A stretch of DNA of 64,000 nt from Streptomyces spinosus (GCF_020400655.1 NZ_JAINRC010000004.1:366664-430663), one strand, 5' to 3'; numbered from the stretch's first letter, positions 51,723 through 61,229 are shown. Translations and numbers: made by a program. Notes: a model not told the origin generated them from the letters alone.

Positions 51723-54101
51723 CTACGCGCTCACGTCCACCGCGGCGATCCCGCTGCCCGAGGGGACGTAGAGCCGGCCGCCGCGCGCGACCGGGGTGTG
51801 CTGGTCGTCGCCCGCGTCCCGGCCCAGGATCGCGTTCCAGCGCTTTTTCCCGTCGAGGTCCAGCGCACACAGCCGCCCGCCCGCGGACGCGTACACCGTG
51901 TCGCCCGCCACCACCAGGCGGGGGTAGGCCGTGCCGCCCTCGAATCCGTACTTCCAGGCGCGCGAGCCGTCGGCCGCCCGTACGGCGTACACGCCGCCCT
52001 GTTCCGTGCCTACGGCCAGCGTACGGCTGCCCCCGGCGAGGATCCCGCCGTCGTCCTCCCTGCGCCACAGCCGCCGGCCGTCCGTGACGCGGAAGCCCTG
52101 GCTTTCGGCGGCGGCGTCCGTGAACAGGGTGGTGCCCGCGAGGGCGAGGACGGTGACGTCGGTGCCGGCGGACGCCACCTGCCACTTGCGCGAACCGTCC
52201 CGGGCGTCCAGCGCCAGCAGGACGTCGCCGTAGCTGCCCGTGCAGACGGTCCCGGCCGTCACGAGCGGGGTGCCGGTGGGGCCGGCGGGGGTCTTGGCGG
52301 TCCACTTCTCGCTGCCGTCGGAGGCGTAGCAGCGCAGACCGCCCGTGTCGGTGCCGCCGACGGAGACGAGTACGTCCTGGCCGAGCAGGACGGGGACGTC
52401 GTACCGCTGGTCGCCGAGGGTGCGGGTCCACAGCGGGCTGCCGGACGGGCTCACCGCGGTCAGCCGGCGCGCGTCCTCGGAGTGCAGGCCCACCACGCAG
52501 TACACGGCGTCCCGGGTCGCCACGGGCGTGGAGACGTCGTCGCCGAGCCGGACCTTCCAGCGCCTGGCTCCGTTCCGGGAGACCGCGTGCAGCACACCGC
52601 CGGAGGTGCCGGCGTAGACGACGGAACCGTCCGGGGAGAGCGCGCAGCAGGCCCCGTCCAGACCGCCGATGCCGCCGAGGTCGTACTGCCAGCGCAGCAC
52701 CGCCGCCGCACCGTCCGGGCGGTCGGCGGACGGGGCCGGTGAGTGGTCGCCGGCGCCCCCGCTCCCGGTACCGGACCCGAACCCCCACAGCCGGCCGCCG
52801 ACCCCCACCCCGGCCACGGCCACGGCTCCCCCGGCAAGGGCCGTGAGGAGCCCCCGCCGCCCGGGAGCCACGGCACCCGGACGACGGCTCGGGGCGGCGA
52901 CGGTGTCCGAGCCGGCCGGACCGCTGGAGCCGTCCGCCCGGACCGAGCCGCCGTTCGTGCCGGGGGCGGCCGAGTCCGCCGGGGTGGCACCCCTCGCCGG
53001 CTCGTTCGCGGCGGCGGGGCCCGCCGAGTCCGCCGGGGCCGCGGAGGCCGTCGAGTCGCCCACGGTCACCGCCACCGCCGGGCCACCCGAGGCGGCAGCC
53101 GGTGCCGGGGCGGCCGGGCCGGCACCCCCCGCCGGGCCGTTCGCGGCGGTGAGGGCCGCCGGAGCCGTCGAGTCGGTGGTGGTGGGGTAGGGGGACAGGT
53201 ACTCCACGCCGCTGGGGCGGTCGTCCGGGGTGGGGCGGGGCGGGGACGCGGGGCCGTACCAGCCCGGGCGGACGGCGGCGCGCAGGGTGTCCGGGGCGAA
53301 CCCGGCGCCCGCCACCACCGCCGCCGGCTCCGGGCGCTCCAGCGGGTCCTCGCGCAGACAGGCCGTCACCAGCGGGCGGATGTCGTCCGGGACGCCGGAC
53401 AGGTCGAAGTCGCGGGTGAGGATGCGCAGCAGGACCACCGAGTCCTGCCCCTCGCCGAACGGCTCCCGGCCGGCCGCCGCGTACGCGAGGACCGCGCCGA
53501 GGGAGAAGACGTCGCTGGGCGGGCCGACCTGGCCGCCGTTGCGGATCTGCTCCGGCGAGACGTAGCCGACCGAGCCGACGACCGCGCCGGTGCGGGTCAG
53601 CGAGGTGGCCTCCAGCGCCCGGACGATCCCGAAGTCGATGACCCGGGGCCCGTCCGGGCCCAGCAGGATGTTCGACGGCTTCAGGTCCCGGTGGACCAGC
53701 CCCTTGGCGTGGATGGCCGCCAGCGCCTCACCGAGCGCGCCGGCGAGGATCCGGACCGCGGGACGCGGCAGCGCCCCGTGGTCGAGCACGGCGTCCCGCA
53801 GGTTCGGCCCGGACACGAACTCCGTTGCCATCCAGGGCCGTTCGGCCTCGGTGTCGGCGTCGACGACCCGTGCGGTGTAGGTGTCCGCGCCGCCGACGGT
53901 CTGGGCGGCGCGGACCTCGTGGCGGAAGCGGGCGCGGAAGGTGCGGTCCTCGGCGTGCTCGGCCCGTACGACCTTCACCGCGAGCCGCAGTCCGGTGCGG
54001 GACTCGGCGAGGTAGACCTCGCCCATGCCGCCCGCGCCCAGTCTGTGCGTGGTGGTGTACGGGCCGATGTGGCGCGGATCTGTGGCACGCAGCGGCTGCA
54101 C
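51723..54101 (-). CDS. Ser/Thr protein kinase with PQQ beta-propeller domain
   Basis: 792 residues. The kinase domain (1-265) has LGAGGMGEVY, Lys43, Asp139 in HRDLKPSN and DFG at 156-158. A long Ala/Pro/Gly linker (about 290-410) follows. Then comes a twin-arginine-like segment, RR at 415-416 before a hydrophobic stretch (418-434), which probably crosses the membrane. The C-terminal part (about 460-792) is a PQQ/WD-type propeller of repeated blades. Kinases with this layout are numerous in Streptomyces. The GTG start follows AGGGGGA. The propeller ligand is unknown. Confidence 0.9.
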   Translation of the reverse strand: MQPLRATDPRHIGPYTTTHRLGAGGMGEVYLAESRTGLRLAVKVVRAEHAEDRTFRARFRHEVRAAQTVGGADTYTARVVDADTEAERPWMATEFVSGPNLRDAVLDHGALPRPAVRILAGALGEALAAIHAKGLVHRDLKPSNILLGPDGPRVIDFGIVRALEATSLTRTGAVVGSVGYVSPEQIRNGGQVGPPSDVFSLGAVLAYAAAGREPFGEGQDSVVLLRILTRDFDLSGVPDDIRPLVTACLREDPLERPEPAAVVAGAGFAPDTLRAAVRPGWYGPASPPRPTPDDRPSGVEYLSPYPTTTDSTAPAALTAANGPAGGAGPAAPAPAAASGGPAVAVTVGDSTASAAPADSAGPAAANEPARGATPADSAAPGTNGGSVRADGSSGPAGSDTVAAPSRRPGAVAPGRRGLLTALAGGAVAVAGVGVGGRLWGFGSGTGSGGAGDHSPAPSADRPDGAAAVLRWQYDLGGIGGLDGACCALSPDGSVVYAGTSGGVLHAVSRNGARRWKVRLGDDVSTPVATRDAVYCVVGLHSEDARRLTAVSPSGSPLWTRTLGDQRYDVPVLLGQDVLVSVGGTDTGGLRCYASDGSEKWTAKTPAGPTGTPLVTAGTVCTGSYGDVLLALDARDGSRKWQVASAGTDVTVLALAGTTLFTDAAAESQGFRVTDGRRLWRREDDGGILAGGSRTLAVGTEQGGVYAVRAADGSRAWKYGFEGGTAYPRLVVAGDTVYASAGGRLCALDLDGKKRWNAILGRDAGDDQHTPVARGGRLYVPSGSGIAAVDVSA

Positions 54102-54152
54102 TGGCGGTGTCCCCCTGTCCGACGTGGTGTCAAGGGGAGGTTATAGCGCGGC

Positions 54153-55514
54153 TCAGACCGCGGGCACGCAGCGACCGTCCTCCGTGCGGTACTGCCACTT
54201 CGCGCCCTGCGCCACCAGTTCCCCGACGGCGTTCACGAAGCGCTCCACGTGCTCGTCCGGCGTGCCCGCGCCGAAGCTGACGCGGATGGCGTTGAGGGAC
54301 TTCTCGCCCGGGGCCGCCTCGGGGGCGCCGCACTCGCCCTGGGTCTGCGGGTCGCTGCCGAGCAGGGTGCGGACCAGGGGGTGGGCGCAGAAGAGGCCGT
54401 CGCGGACGCCGATGCCGTACTCGGCGGAGAGCGCGGCGGCGAAGTGCGAGCTGTTCCAGCCCTCGACGACGAAGGAGATCACGCCGACGCGCGGGGCGTC
54501 GTCGCCGAAGAGGGACAGCACGCGCACCCCGGGCACCTCGGCCAGGCCCTCACGGACCTTCGCGATCAGGTGCTGTTCGCGGGCGACGAGGCCGTCCCAG
54601 CCGGCCTCGGTGAGGGCCTTGCAGGCGGAGGCGATGGCGTAGGCGCCGATGACGTTCGGGGAGCCGGCCTCGTGGCGGGCCGCCGTCTCGTGCCACTCGA
54701 CGGCCACGCCGCCGTCCTCGCGCCGGGTGACCTTGCGGCTCGCGCCGCCGCCCGCGAGGTACGGCTCGGCCGCCTGGAGCCAGTCGGCGCGGCCGGCCAG
54801 GACGCCGGAGCCGAAGGGCGCGTACAGCTTGTGGCCGGAGAAGGCGATCCAGTCGACGTCCAGCTCGCGGAGGTCCACCGGGTGGTGCGGGGCCAGCTGG
54901 GCGGCGTCCAGGACGATGCGGGCGCCGTGAGCGTGCGCGGCGGCGGCCAGTTCACGCACCGGCCACAGCTCGCCGGTGACGTTGGAGGCGCCGGTGACGC
55001 AGACCAGGGCCGGTCCGTGCGGGTCCCGGTCGGCCAGGGCCCGCTCCAGGGTCTCCACGGCCTGCCGCGGGGTGCGCGGGGCGTCGAGGTAGGTGACCCG
55101 CGCGTCCTGCCAGGGCAGCAGCGAGGCGTGGTGCTCGGTCTCGAAGACGAAGACCTGGCAGCCGGCCGGGACCGCCCGGGCCAGCAAGTTGAGGGAGTCG
55201 GTGGTCGAACGGGTGAAGACCACCTGGTCGGCCGGGCGGCAGCCGAGGAAGTCGGCGACCGTCTTGCGGGCGTTCTCGAACAGGTCGGTGGAGAGCTGGG
55301 AGAGGTAGCCGGCACCGCGGTGGACGCTGCCGTAGTACGGGGCGTACGCGGCGACGTCGTCCCAGACGCGCTGGAGGGCGGGGGCGCTGGCCGCGTAGTC
55401 CAGGGCGGCGTAGCTGACCTCGCCTCCGGTGACCAGCGGGACGGTGACATCCCGCCCGAGAACGGGCAGAGGGGTGCAAACGGACTGGTCGGCGGCAGCG
55501 GTGGAGACAGACAT
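54153..55514 (-). CDS. Cysteine-desulfurase-like class V aminotransferase
   Basis: 453 residues. The PLP lysine lies in SGHKLYAPFGSG, Asp in DAAQLAPHHPV and the His in ETEHHASLLPW, matching the NifS/SufS fold. The N-terminal 25 residues and the C-terminal tail (WQYRTEDGRCV) extend past the usual core. The leader carries a SAM-IV riboswitch, which points to sulfur or methionine metabolism. The ATG has GGGAG upstream. Whether it acts on cysteine or another substrate cannot be told from sequence. Confidence 0.88.
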   Translation of the reverse strand: MSVSTAAADQSVCTPLPVLGRDVTVPLVTGGEVSYAALDYAASAPALQRVWDDVAAYAPYYGSVHRGAGYLSQLSTDLFENARKTVADFLGCRPADQVVFTRSTTDSLNLLARAVPAGCQVFVFETEHHASLLPWQDARVTYLDAPRTPRQAVETLERALADRDPHGPALVCVTGASNVTGELWPVRELAAAAHAHGARIVLDAAQLAPHHPVDLRELDVDWIAFSGHKLYAPFGSGVLAGRADWLQAAEPYLAGGGASRKVTRREDGGVAVEWHETAARHEAGSPNVIGAYAIASACKALTEAGWDGLVAREQHLIAKVREGLAEVPGVRVLSLFGDDAPRVGVISFVVEGWNSSHFAAALSAEYGIGVRDGLFCAHPLVRTLLGSDPQTQGECGAPEAAPGEKSLNAIRVSFGAGTPDEHVERFVNAVGELVAQGAKWQYRTEDGRCVPAV

Positions 55515-55637
55515 GGCGGAACTCCCGTGACAGGAATGCGGAGAAATGCAGAAAAGGGCTGCAAAGGGCTGTGCGGAGGCGGGGCTCTGCGGCCCTAACG
55601 CATTCGCTTGCTCACGGAAGGCTCCCTCGAACGACCA

Positions 55638-55661
55638 GGACCCCTGGTGTGTGAGGGGTCC
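55638..55661 (-). promoter_or_regulatory. Leader hairpin below the SAM-IV riboswitch
   Basis: An 8-bp perfect stem (GGACCCCT and AGGGGTCC) lies between the riboswitch and the coding start. A second small hairpin (TGCAG and CTGCA, about 55548-55564) with a T-rich loop lies nearer the ribosome site. Either may be the expression platform. Confidence 0.5.
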
Positions 55662-55687
55662 GCGCTTGCCGTAGGCCTTGCTGCCGT

Positions 55688-55780
55688 ACGACCTGGTCTT
55701 CACCCGGGGCACCCCGCCACGGACGGAGGGTTGCCGGACAGTCGGCCGGGGCCTCATGACTGTCACTCATGACCTGGTAC
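55688..55780 (-). promoter_or_regulatory. SAM-IV riboswitch upstream of the desulfurase-like gene
   Basis: On the minus strand the diagnostic segments occur in order: GTACCAGGTCATGAGTGACAG, GGCCCCGGC, GTCCGGCAACCCTCC, GGCGGGGTGCCCCGGGTGA and GAAGACCAGGTC closing P1. These match the SAM-IV class known from Streptomyces and mycobacteria. The riboswitch would be expected to reduce expression when SAM is abundant. The control element starts about 170 bp before the start codon. Confidence 0.9.
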
Positions 55781-55847
55781 AGGAACGTACTGAAGTGATC
55801 GTCGTCCCGCAACCCGTGTCCGGATCGCGGGACGACCCCCGGGGGCG

Positions 55848-56912
55848 TCAGGCGTTGCTGACGGCCACCCAGCGTTCCAGGGTGCGCTTGGCCGCGCCCG
55901 AGTCGATGGACTCCGCGGCCCGCGCCATGCCCGCGCGGATCTGCTCGGTGAGCGGCGCGTCCGTCGGCTCCAGGGCCACCAGCGCCGCCGCCGAGTTCAG
56001 CAGGACGGCGTCGCGTACGGCGCCCCGCTCGCCGTCCAGCAGCCGGCGGGCGACCTCGGCGTTGTAGGAGGCGTCGGCACCGCGCAGGGCCTCCACGGGG
56101 ACGAGGTCGATGCCGGCGTCGCGCGGGTCGAAGACCTCCTCCGTGACCTTGCCGTCCCGGACCACCCACACCCGGGAGGCAGCGGTGACGGTCAGCTCGT
56201 CCAGGCCGTCGTCACCGCGGAAGACCAGCGCGGAGTTGCCGCGCTCGGCGAGGACACCGGCGACGATCGGCGCCATGCGGGGATCCGCGACGCCCACGGC
56301 CTGCGCCCGCACCTGGGCGGGGTTGGTCAGCGGGCCCAGCACGTTGAAGGTGGTCCGGATGCCGAGCTGGCCGCGGGCCGCGGCGACGTGACGCAGCGAC
56401 GGGTGGAACCGCACCGCGAAGCAGATGGTGATGCCGGCCTCCTCGGCCACCTCGGCCACCCGCCGCGGGGTCAGGTTGAGGTTGATGCCCAGTTTCTCCA
56501 GGACGTCGGAGGAGCCGGAGGCGGAGGACGCGGCGCGGTTGCCGTGCTTGACGACCTTCGCCCCCGTGCCCGCGACGACGATCGAGGACATGGTGGAGAT
56601 GTTGACCGTCTTGGCGCCGTCGCCGCCGGTGCCGACGATGTCGACGGCCGGGCCGGGCACCTCGATGACGTTCGCGTGCGCGTACATCGTCCGCACCAGT
56701 CCGGTGATCTCCTGGACCGTCTCGCCCTTGGCCCGCAGCGCCACCATGAACCCGGCGATCTGCGCGTCGGTCGCCTCCCCGCGCATGATCAGGTCCATCG
56801 CCCAGGCGGTGTCGTCGGCGGACAGGTCCCGGCCCTCCAGCAGACCGTTCAGCAGGGCGGGCCAGGAGCGGCCCGCCGTGGTGTCGCCTCCAGCGGGGGT
56901 CACAGCGCTCAT
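55848..56912 (-). CDS. trpD: Anthranilate phosphoribosyltransferase
   Basis: 354 residues. The phosphoribosyl-binding motif [17 protein letters not shown] and the [15 protein letters not shown] anthranilate region are standard, with NVLGPLTNP later. It adds anthranilate to PRPP, the step after TrpEG. The ATG has GAGGAG upstream. It stands apart from trpE, 26 kb away, and directly after the qcr operon terminator, as in M. tuberculosis (Rv2192c next to ctaE-qcrCAB). A -10-like TAGGGT lies at 56951-56956. Confidence 0.97.
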   Translation of the reverse strand: MSAVTPAGGDTTAGRSWPALLNGLLEGRDLSADDTAWAMDLIMRGEATDAQIAGFMVALRAKGETVQEITGLVRTMYAHANVIEVPGPAVDIVGTGGDGAKTVNISTMSSIVVAGTGAKVVKHGNRAASSASGSSDVLEKLGINLNLTPRRVAEVAEEAGITICFAVRFHPSLRHVAAARGQLGIRTTFNVLGPLTNPAQVRAQAVGVADPRMAPIVAGVLAERGNSALVFRGDDGLDELTVTAASRVWVVRDGKVTEEVFDPRDAGIDLVPVEALRGADASYNAEVARRLLDGERGAVRDAVLLNSAAALVALEPTDAPLTEQIRAGMARAAESIDSGAAKRTLERWVAVSNA

Positions 56913-56975
56913 CAGCCGCTCCTCGAACAGTTCCTGCTACGTCGGACACCACCCTATCCAGCCGGACGGCACGCT

Positions 56976-57010
56976 GAAGGGCCCCGTCCGCAACCCGGAC
57001 GGGGCCCTTC
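56976..57010 (-). terminator. Hairpin terminator of the qcr operon
   Basis: A perfect 15-bp stem (GAAGGGCCCCGTCCG and complement) with a 5-nt loop lies 24 bp past the qcrB stop, between qcrB and trpD. Confidence 0.88.
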
Positions 57011-57033
57011 ATCGTGGCGTGGCGACGCGGTGA

Positions 57034-58671
57034 TCAGTGGTGGCCGTGGCCGCTCGTGATCTCCTTGTACTCCTCGACGGTCGGCTTCGGGATCTGGTTG
57101 TCCTCACCGAAGTAGGCGTTGGACAGCTTCGCCCGCAGCTTCACCGAGGCCGGGACCTTGCGCTCGACCCCGTTCTCGTCGACCGTCGGACCGATCTCGG
57201 CCGGCTGGTACTGCTCGTGCGAGGTGAGCGTGTGCAGCTGCTCCTGGCTCAGCGGCTCGTGCACCTCGATGAACTCACCGTGCGGCAGCCGCTTGATGAT
57301 GCCGGTCTCGCGGCCGTGCAGCACCTTGTCGCGGTCGCGGCGCTGGAGGCCCAGGCAGATCCGCTTGGTGACGATGAACGCGATGACCGGAGCCACGAAG
57401 TAGGCGATCCGGACGAACCAGGTGACCGCGTTGATCGACAGGTGGAAGTGGGTGGCGAAGATGTCGTTGCCACCACCGATCAGCATGACGAAGTACACGG
57501 TCAGCCAGGCGACGCCGAACGCCGTACGGGTCGGGGCGTTGCGCGGGCGGTCCAGGATGTGGTGCTCGCGCTTGTCGCCGGTGACCCAGGCCTCGATGAA
57601 CGGGTAGACCGCGATCGCGGCGAGGATCACGCCGAACAGCATCAGCGGGATGAACACGCCCAGGACCAGCGTGTGGCCCCAGAAGTTGATCTCCCAGCCC
57701 GGCATGGCGCGGATCAGACCCTCGGCCATGCCCATGTACCAGTCCGGCTGGGCGCCGGTGGACACCTGGTCCGGACGGTAGGGGCCGATGGCCCAGATCG
57801 GGTTGATCTGCGCGATGGCCGCGAGGGCCGCGAGCACACCGAAGACCAGGAAGAAGAAGCCGCCGGCCTTCGCCATGTACACCGGCAGCAGCGGCATGCC
57901 GACGACGTTCTTGTTCGTCTTGCCGGGACCCGCGAACTGCGTGTGCTTGTGGTAGAAGACCAGGATCAGGTGGCCCACCACCAGGCCCAGCATGATGCCC
58001 GGCAGCAGCAGGATGTGGATCGAGTAGAAGCGGGCCACGAAGTCGCCGCCCGGGAACTCGCCGCCGAAGAGGAAGAACGAGATGTACGTGCCGACGATCG
58101 GCACGGACAGGATCGCGCCCTCCATGAAGCGGACACCGGTGCCGGAGAGCAGGTCGTCCGGGAGCGAGTAACCGGTGAAACCGGTGAACATGCCCAGGAC
58201 GAACAGCAGGAAGCCGAACAGCCAGTTGATCTCACGCGGCTTGCGGAACGCGCCGGTGAAGAAGACGCGCATCATGTGCACGAACATGCCGGCGATGAAG
58301 ACGACCGCGCCCCAGTGGTGGATCTGCCGGATGAGCAGACCGCCGCGCACGTCGAAGGAGATGTGCAGGGTCGAGCTGAACGCCTCGGACATCAGCTGTC
58401 CCTGGAGCGGGACGTACGAGCCGTGGTACTCCACCTCGTTCATCGACGGGTGGAAGAACAGCGTCAGGTAGACACCCGTCAGGATGATGATGATGAAGCT
58501 GTAGAGGCAGACCTCACCCAACATGAACGACCAGTGGTCGGGGAAGATCTTGCGCATGTTGGCCTTGGCCAGGGAGTAGATCCCGAGCCGGCCGTCGGCC
58601 CAGTCGGCGAGACGCTCGCCGGCCGGTGCCTGCCCGCGCGAGCGGGAGGTCTCGTTCGCTGAAGTACTCAT
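57034..58671 (-). CDS. qcrB: Cytochrome bc1 complex cytochrome b subunit
   Basis: 545 residues, the long actinobacterial form with about eight to nine membrane helices and a C-terminal cytoplasmic extension (about 420-545). Haem-ligand histidines lie in the second and fourth helices (HHWGAVVFIAGMFVHMMR, then HILLLPGIMLGLVVGH). It carries quinol oxidation and reduction sites of the bc1-aa3 supercomplex. The ATGA overlap with qcrA couples their translation. The order ctaE-qcrC-qcrA-qcrB is the standard actinobacterial operon. Confidence 0.97.
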   Translation of the reverse strand: MSTSANETSRSRGQAPAGERLADWADGRLGIYSLAKANMRKIFPDHWSFMLGEVCLYSFIIIILTGVYLTLFFHPSMNEVEYHGSYVPLQGQLMSEAFSSTLHISFDVRGGLLIRQIHHWGAVVFIAGMFVHMMRVFFTGAFRKPREINWLFGFLLFVLGMFTGFTGYSLPDDLLSGTGVRFMEGAILSVPIVGTYISFFLFGGEFPGGDFVARFYSIHILLLPGIMLGLVVGHLILVFYHKHTQFAGPGKTNKNVVGMPLLPVYMAKAGGFFFLVFGVLAALAAIAQINPIWAIGPYRPDQVSTGAQPDWYMGMAEGLIRAMPGWEINFWGHTLVLGVFIPLMLFGVILAAIAVYPFIEAWVTGDKREHHILDRPRNAPTRTAFGVAWLTVYFVMLIGGGNDIFATHFHLSINAVTWFVRIAYFVAPVIAFIVTKRICLGLQRRDRDKVLHGRETGIIKRLPHGEFIEVHEPLSQEQLHTLTSHEQYQPAEIGPTVDENGVERKVPASVKLRAKLSNAYFGEDNQIPKPTVEEYKEITSGHGHH

Positions 58672-59726
58672 CCGCGCTCCCAGAATGCAGGACCGACGGG
58701 CTCCTCGAAGTCGCCGAGCGCCTGGAGGTAACCCTCACTGTCCACACCGATGCGCAGCTGCGGCAGGGCGTGGCCGGCGGGGCCGAAGATCACTCGGGCA
58801 CCGTCGGAGAGGTCGAAGGTGGACTGGTGGCACGGGCACAGCACGTGGTGCGTCTGCTGCTCGTACAGGGAGATCGGGCAGCCGACGTGGGTGCAGATCT
58901 TCGAGTACGCGACGATGCCCTCGTGCGACCACTCCAGCTCGCGCTTGTCCTTGATGTTGCCCGGCTGGAGCCGGACGATCATCAGGGCGGCCTTGGCGAT
59001 CTCCGTCTGGAACTCCTCGGAGTGCTCCTCCAGGCCGTCCGGCTTGGCGAAGGTGAGCGAGCCGACGGCGACGTCCTCGGGACGCAGCGGCTGGTTCGTG
59101 TTCATGTTGACCAGGCGCTTGCCCTTGGCCCACAGGGTGTGGCGCAGCTTGGTCCCCGGCGCCGGGCCGAGACCGCCGAGCAGCATGGCACCGGAGAGCG
59201 GCACCAGGGCCAGCGCGCCGAACATGGTGTTGCGGATCAGCTTGCGGCGGCCGAGCGCCGACTCCTTGGCGCCCTGGCGGAAGTCGTCGTGGACCTTCGC
59301 CCGGACGTCGGCGGGAGCCTCGATCGGGTGACGGTCGTCGGCGATCTCCGCGTCGGACATCAGGGTGCGGGCCCAGTGGACCGCGCCCGCGCCGATGCAG
59401 AACAGCGCCACACCGAGGGTCAGACCGAGCGCGAAGTTCATCGCGCTGATGTGACCGATCGGGAAGACGAAGATCTGCTTGTCGTTCGGGATGGCCAGGT
59501 ACGCGACGATGAAGCCGATGGTGGCCAGCATCGACACCGTGAACAGCAGGGCCACCACGCGCTCGGACCGCTTGGCGGCCCGCTCGTCGATGTCCTGGAT
59601 CCGGTGCTCGTGCGGCGGCAGCCCCGGGTCGGCGAACGGGTTCTCCTCGTCCGCGATCCCTACCGCGCCGTGCGCGTGGTCCTGCTCAGCGGGCAGGTTC
59701 TCTTCTGGAATGTCTTGGCTACTCAT
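58668..59726 (-). CDS. qcrA: Cytochrome bc1 complex Rieske iron-sulfur subunit
   Basis: 352 residues with three N-terminal membrane helices. The first two (about 56-78 and 92-118) go by Sec/YidC. The third (about 166-184) follows a twin-arginine motif, RR at 160-161 in GRRKLIRN, as described for S. coelicolor QcrA, which uses both Sec and Tat. The Rieske cluster ligands are Cys278, His280, Cys297 and His300, with the disulfide pair Cys283/Cys299. It passes electrons from quinol to cytochrome c. Overlaps of 4 bp link it to qcrC and qcrB. Confidence 0.97.
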   Translation of the reverse strand: MSSQDIPEENLPAEQDHAHGAVGIADEENPFADPGLPPHEHRIQDIDERAAKRSERVVALLFTVSMLATIGFIVAYLAIPNDKQIFVFPIGHISAMNFALGLTLGVALFCIGAGAVHWARTLMSDAEIADDRHPIEAPADVRAKVHDDFRQGAKESALGRRKLIRNTMFGALALVPLSGAMLLGGLGPAPGTKLRHTLWAKGKRLVNMNTNQPLRPEDVAVGSLTFAKPDGLEEHSEEFQTEIAKAALMIVRLQPGNIKDKRELEWSHEGIVAYSKICTHVGCPISLYEQQTHHVLCPCHQSTFDLSDGARVIFGPAGHALPQLRIGVDSEGYLQALGDFEEPVGPAFWERG

Positions 59727-60535
59727 GACTTCTTGGCCTTTGCGGTCCGAGCGGCGACCCAGACGGCGACCACGATGAGCGTGCCGAGGCCGAAGATCCA
59801 GCCGAACAGACCCTCACTGACCGGCCCGAGGCCGCCCAGCTCCAGACCACCCGGGTTCTCGGTCTTGTCGCCGTTGACCGCGTTGAGGTACGCGATGATG
59901 TCCTTCTTGTTCTTCTCCGACAGGGTGGTGTCGGGGAAGGACGGCATGTTCTGCGGGCCCGTCTGCATGGCCTCGTAGATGTGCTTCGGAGCGACACCCT
60001 CCAGGCTCGGCGCGAACTTGCCCTTGGTCAGGGCACCGCCCTTGCCGGTGAAGTTGTGGCACTGCGCGCAGTTGGTGCGGAACAGCTCGCCGCCCTTGGC
60101 GGTGTCCGCGCCCGCGGGGCCGTACTGCTGCTCCGTGGGAACGGCCGGGCCGGCACCCAGCGACGCGACGTACGCGGCCAGCTGGTCGATCTGGGCCTGC
60201 GAGTAGATGTTCTTCTTGCGCGGGATCTGGGCGCCCTGCGAGGTGGCGGCGGGCATACGGCCGGTGCCGACCTGGAAGTCGACGGCCGCGGCGCCCACGC
60301 CGACGAGGCTCGGGCCGTCGGAGGAGCCCTGGCCACCGGTGCCGTGGCAGCTGGCGCAGCCGACCTCGTAGAGCTTCTTGCCCTCCTTGATGGTCAGGGA
60401 CTGGGAGGTTTCATCGGCCTGCGCCTTGCCCGCGGGCGCGAACGCGGCGTACAGCCCCCCAGTGGCCGCCAGCGCGAGGAGTAGGACGACGACCGCCGCC
60501 AGCGGATGGCGTCGTCGTGCGGAGAGCTTTTTCAC
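59723..60535 (-). CDS. qcrC: Cytochrome bc1 complex diheme cytochrome c subunit
   Basis: 270 residues. A signal-anchor helix precedes two CxxCH haem sites, CASCH (about 60) and CAQCH (about 158), and a C-terminal membrane helix follows. In Actinobacteria this diheme protein replaces a soluble cytochrome c and passes electrons straight to cytochrome aa3. The GTG start was used. It is 62 bp after ctaE and couples to qcrA through ATGA. Confidence 0.97.
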   Translation of the reverse strand: MKKLSARRRHPLAAVVVLLLALAATGGLYAAFAPAGKAQADETSQSLTIKEGKKLYEVGCASCHGTGGQGSSDGPSLVGVGAAAVDFQVGTGRMPAATSQGAQIPRKKNIYSQAQIDQLAAYVASLGAGPAVPTEQQYGPAGADTAKGGELFRTNCAQCHNFTGKGGALTKGKFAPSLEGVAPKHIYEAMQTGPQNMPSFPDTTLSEKNKKDIIAYLNAVNGDKTENPGGLELGGLGPVSEGLFGWIFGLGTLIVVAVWVAARTAKAKKS

Positions 60536-60597
60536 GGATTACCCCGGTGTCAGGATCTTCTGCGTCGGTGCTTCTGGATGTGCGGGAGCGGGCCCGG

Positions 60598-61218
60598 CTA
60601 CTTGATCAGGTAGATCGTGGCGAAGAGGCCGATCCAGACGACATCGACGAAGTGCCAGTAGTAGGACACGACGATGGCGGCGGTCGCCTGCTCGTGGGTG
60701 AACCTCTTGGCCATGTAGGTGCGGCCGAGGACCAGCAGGAAGGCGATGAGACCGCCCGTCACGTGCAGGCCGTGGAAGCCGGTGGTCAGGTAGAACACCG
60801 AGCCGTACGGGTCGGAGGACAGCGAGATGCCGTCCTTCTTCACCAGCTCCGTGTACTCGTAGATCTGACCGCCGATGAAGATCGCACCCATGATGAAGGT
60901 GAGGATGAACCAGCCACGGAGCTTCTTCACATCGCCGCGCTCGGCCGCGAACACGCCGAGCTGGCAGGTGAGGGAGGAGAGCACCAGGATCGTGGTGTTC
61001 GTGGCGGAGAAGGGCACATTCAGTGCCTCCGCCATCCCCTTCCAGTGAGCCGGTCCGGTCACCGACCGGAGGGTGAAGTACATCGCGAAGAGGGCCGCGA
61101 AGAACATCAGCTCGGAACTCAGCCAGATGATGGTTCCGACGCTGGTGAGGTTCGGCCGGTTGACCGACGGGTGCGCGTGCCCGGTTTCTACTGTCGTTGC
61201 TGTCGCCACGACCGACAT
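60598..61218 (-). CDS. ctaE: Cytochrome c oxidase subunit III
   Basis: 206 residues, five membrane helices typical of the short actinobacterial CtaE. Motifs are [29 protein letters not shown] and [15 protein letters not shown]. It stabilises the aa3 terminal oxidase. The start codon is in the middle of a perfect 21-bp palindrome, a possible control point for the ctaE-qcrCAB operon. It diverges from a receiver-like gene. Confidence 0.97.
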   Translation of the reverse strand: MSVVATATTVETGHAHPSVNRPNLTSVGTIIWLSSELMFFAALFAMYFTLRSVTGPAHWKGMAEALNVPFSATNTTILVLSSLTCQLGVFAAERGDVKKLRGWFILTFIMGAIFIGGQIYEYTELVKKDGISLSSDPYGSVFYLTTGFHGLHVTGGLIAFLLVLGRTYMAKRFTHEQATAAIVVSYYWHFVDVVWIGLFATIYLIK

Positions 61219-61229
61219 TATGTCGGTCG
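61209..61229. promoter_or_regulatory. Perfect 21-bp palindrome over the ctaE start codon
   Basis: CGACCGACAT-T-ATGTCGGTCG, 10-bp arms with one central base. The ctaE ATG lies at 61216-61218 (minus strand). As RNA it could form an 8-bp stem with loop AUAAU that holds part of the start codon. As DNA it looks like a dimeric-regulator operator. Confidence 0.7.
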
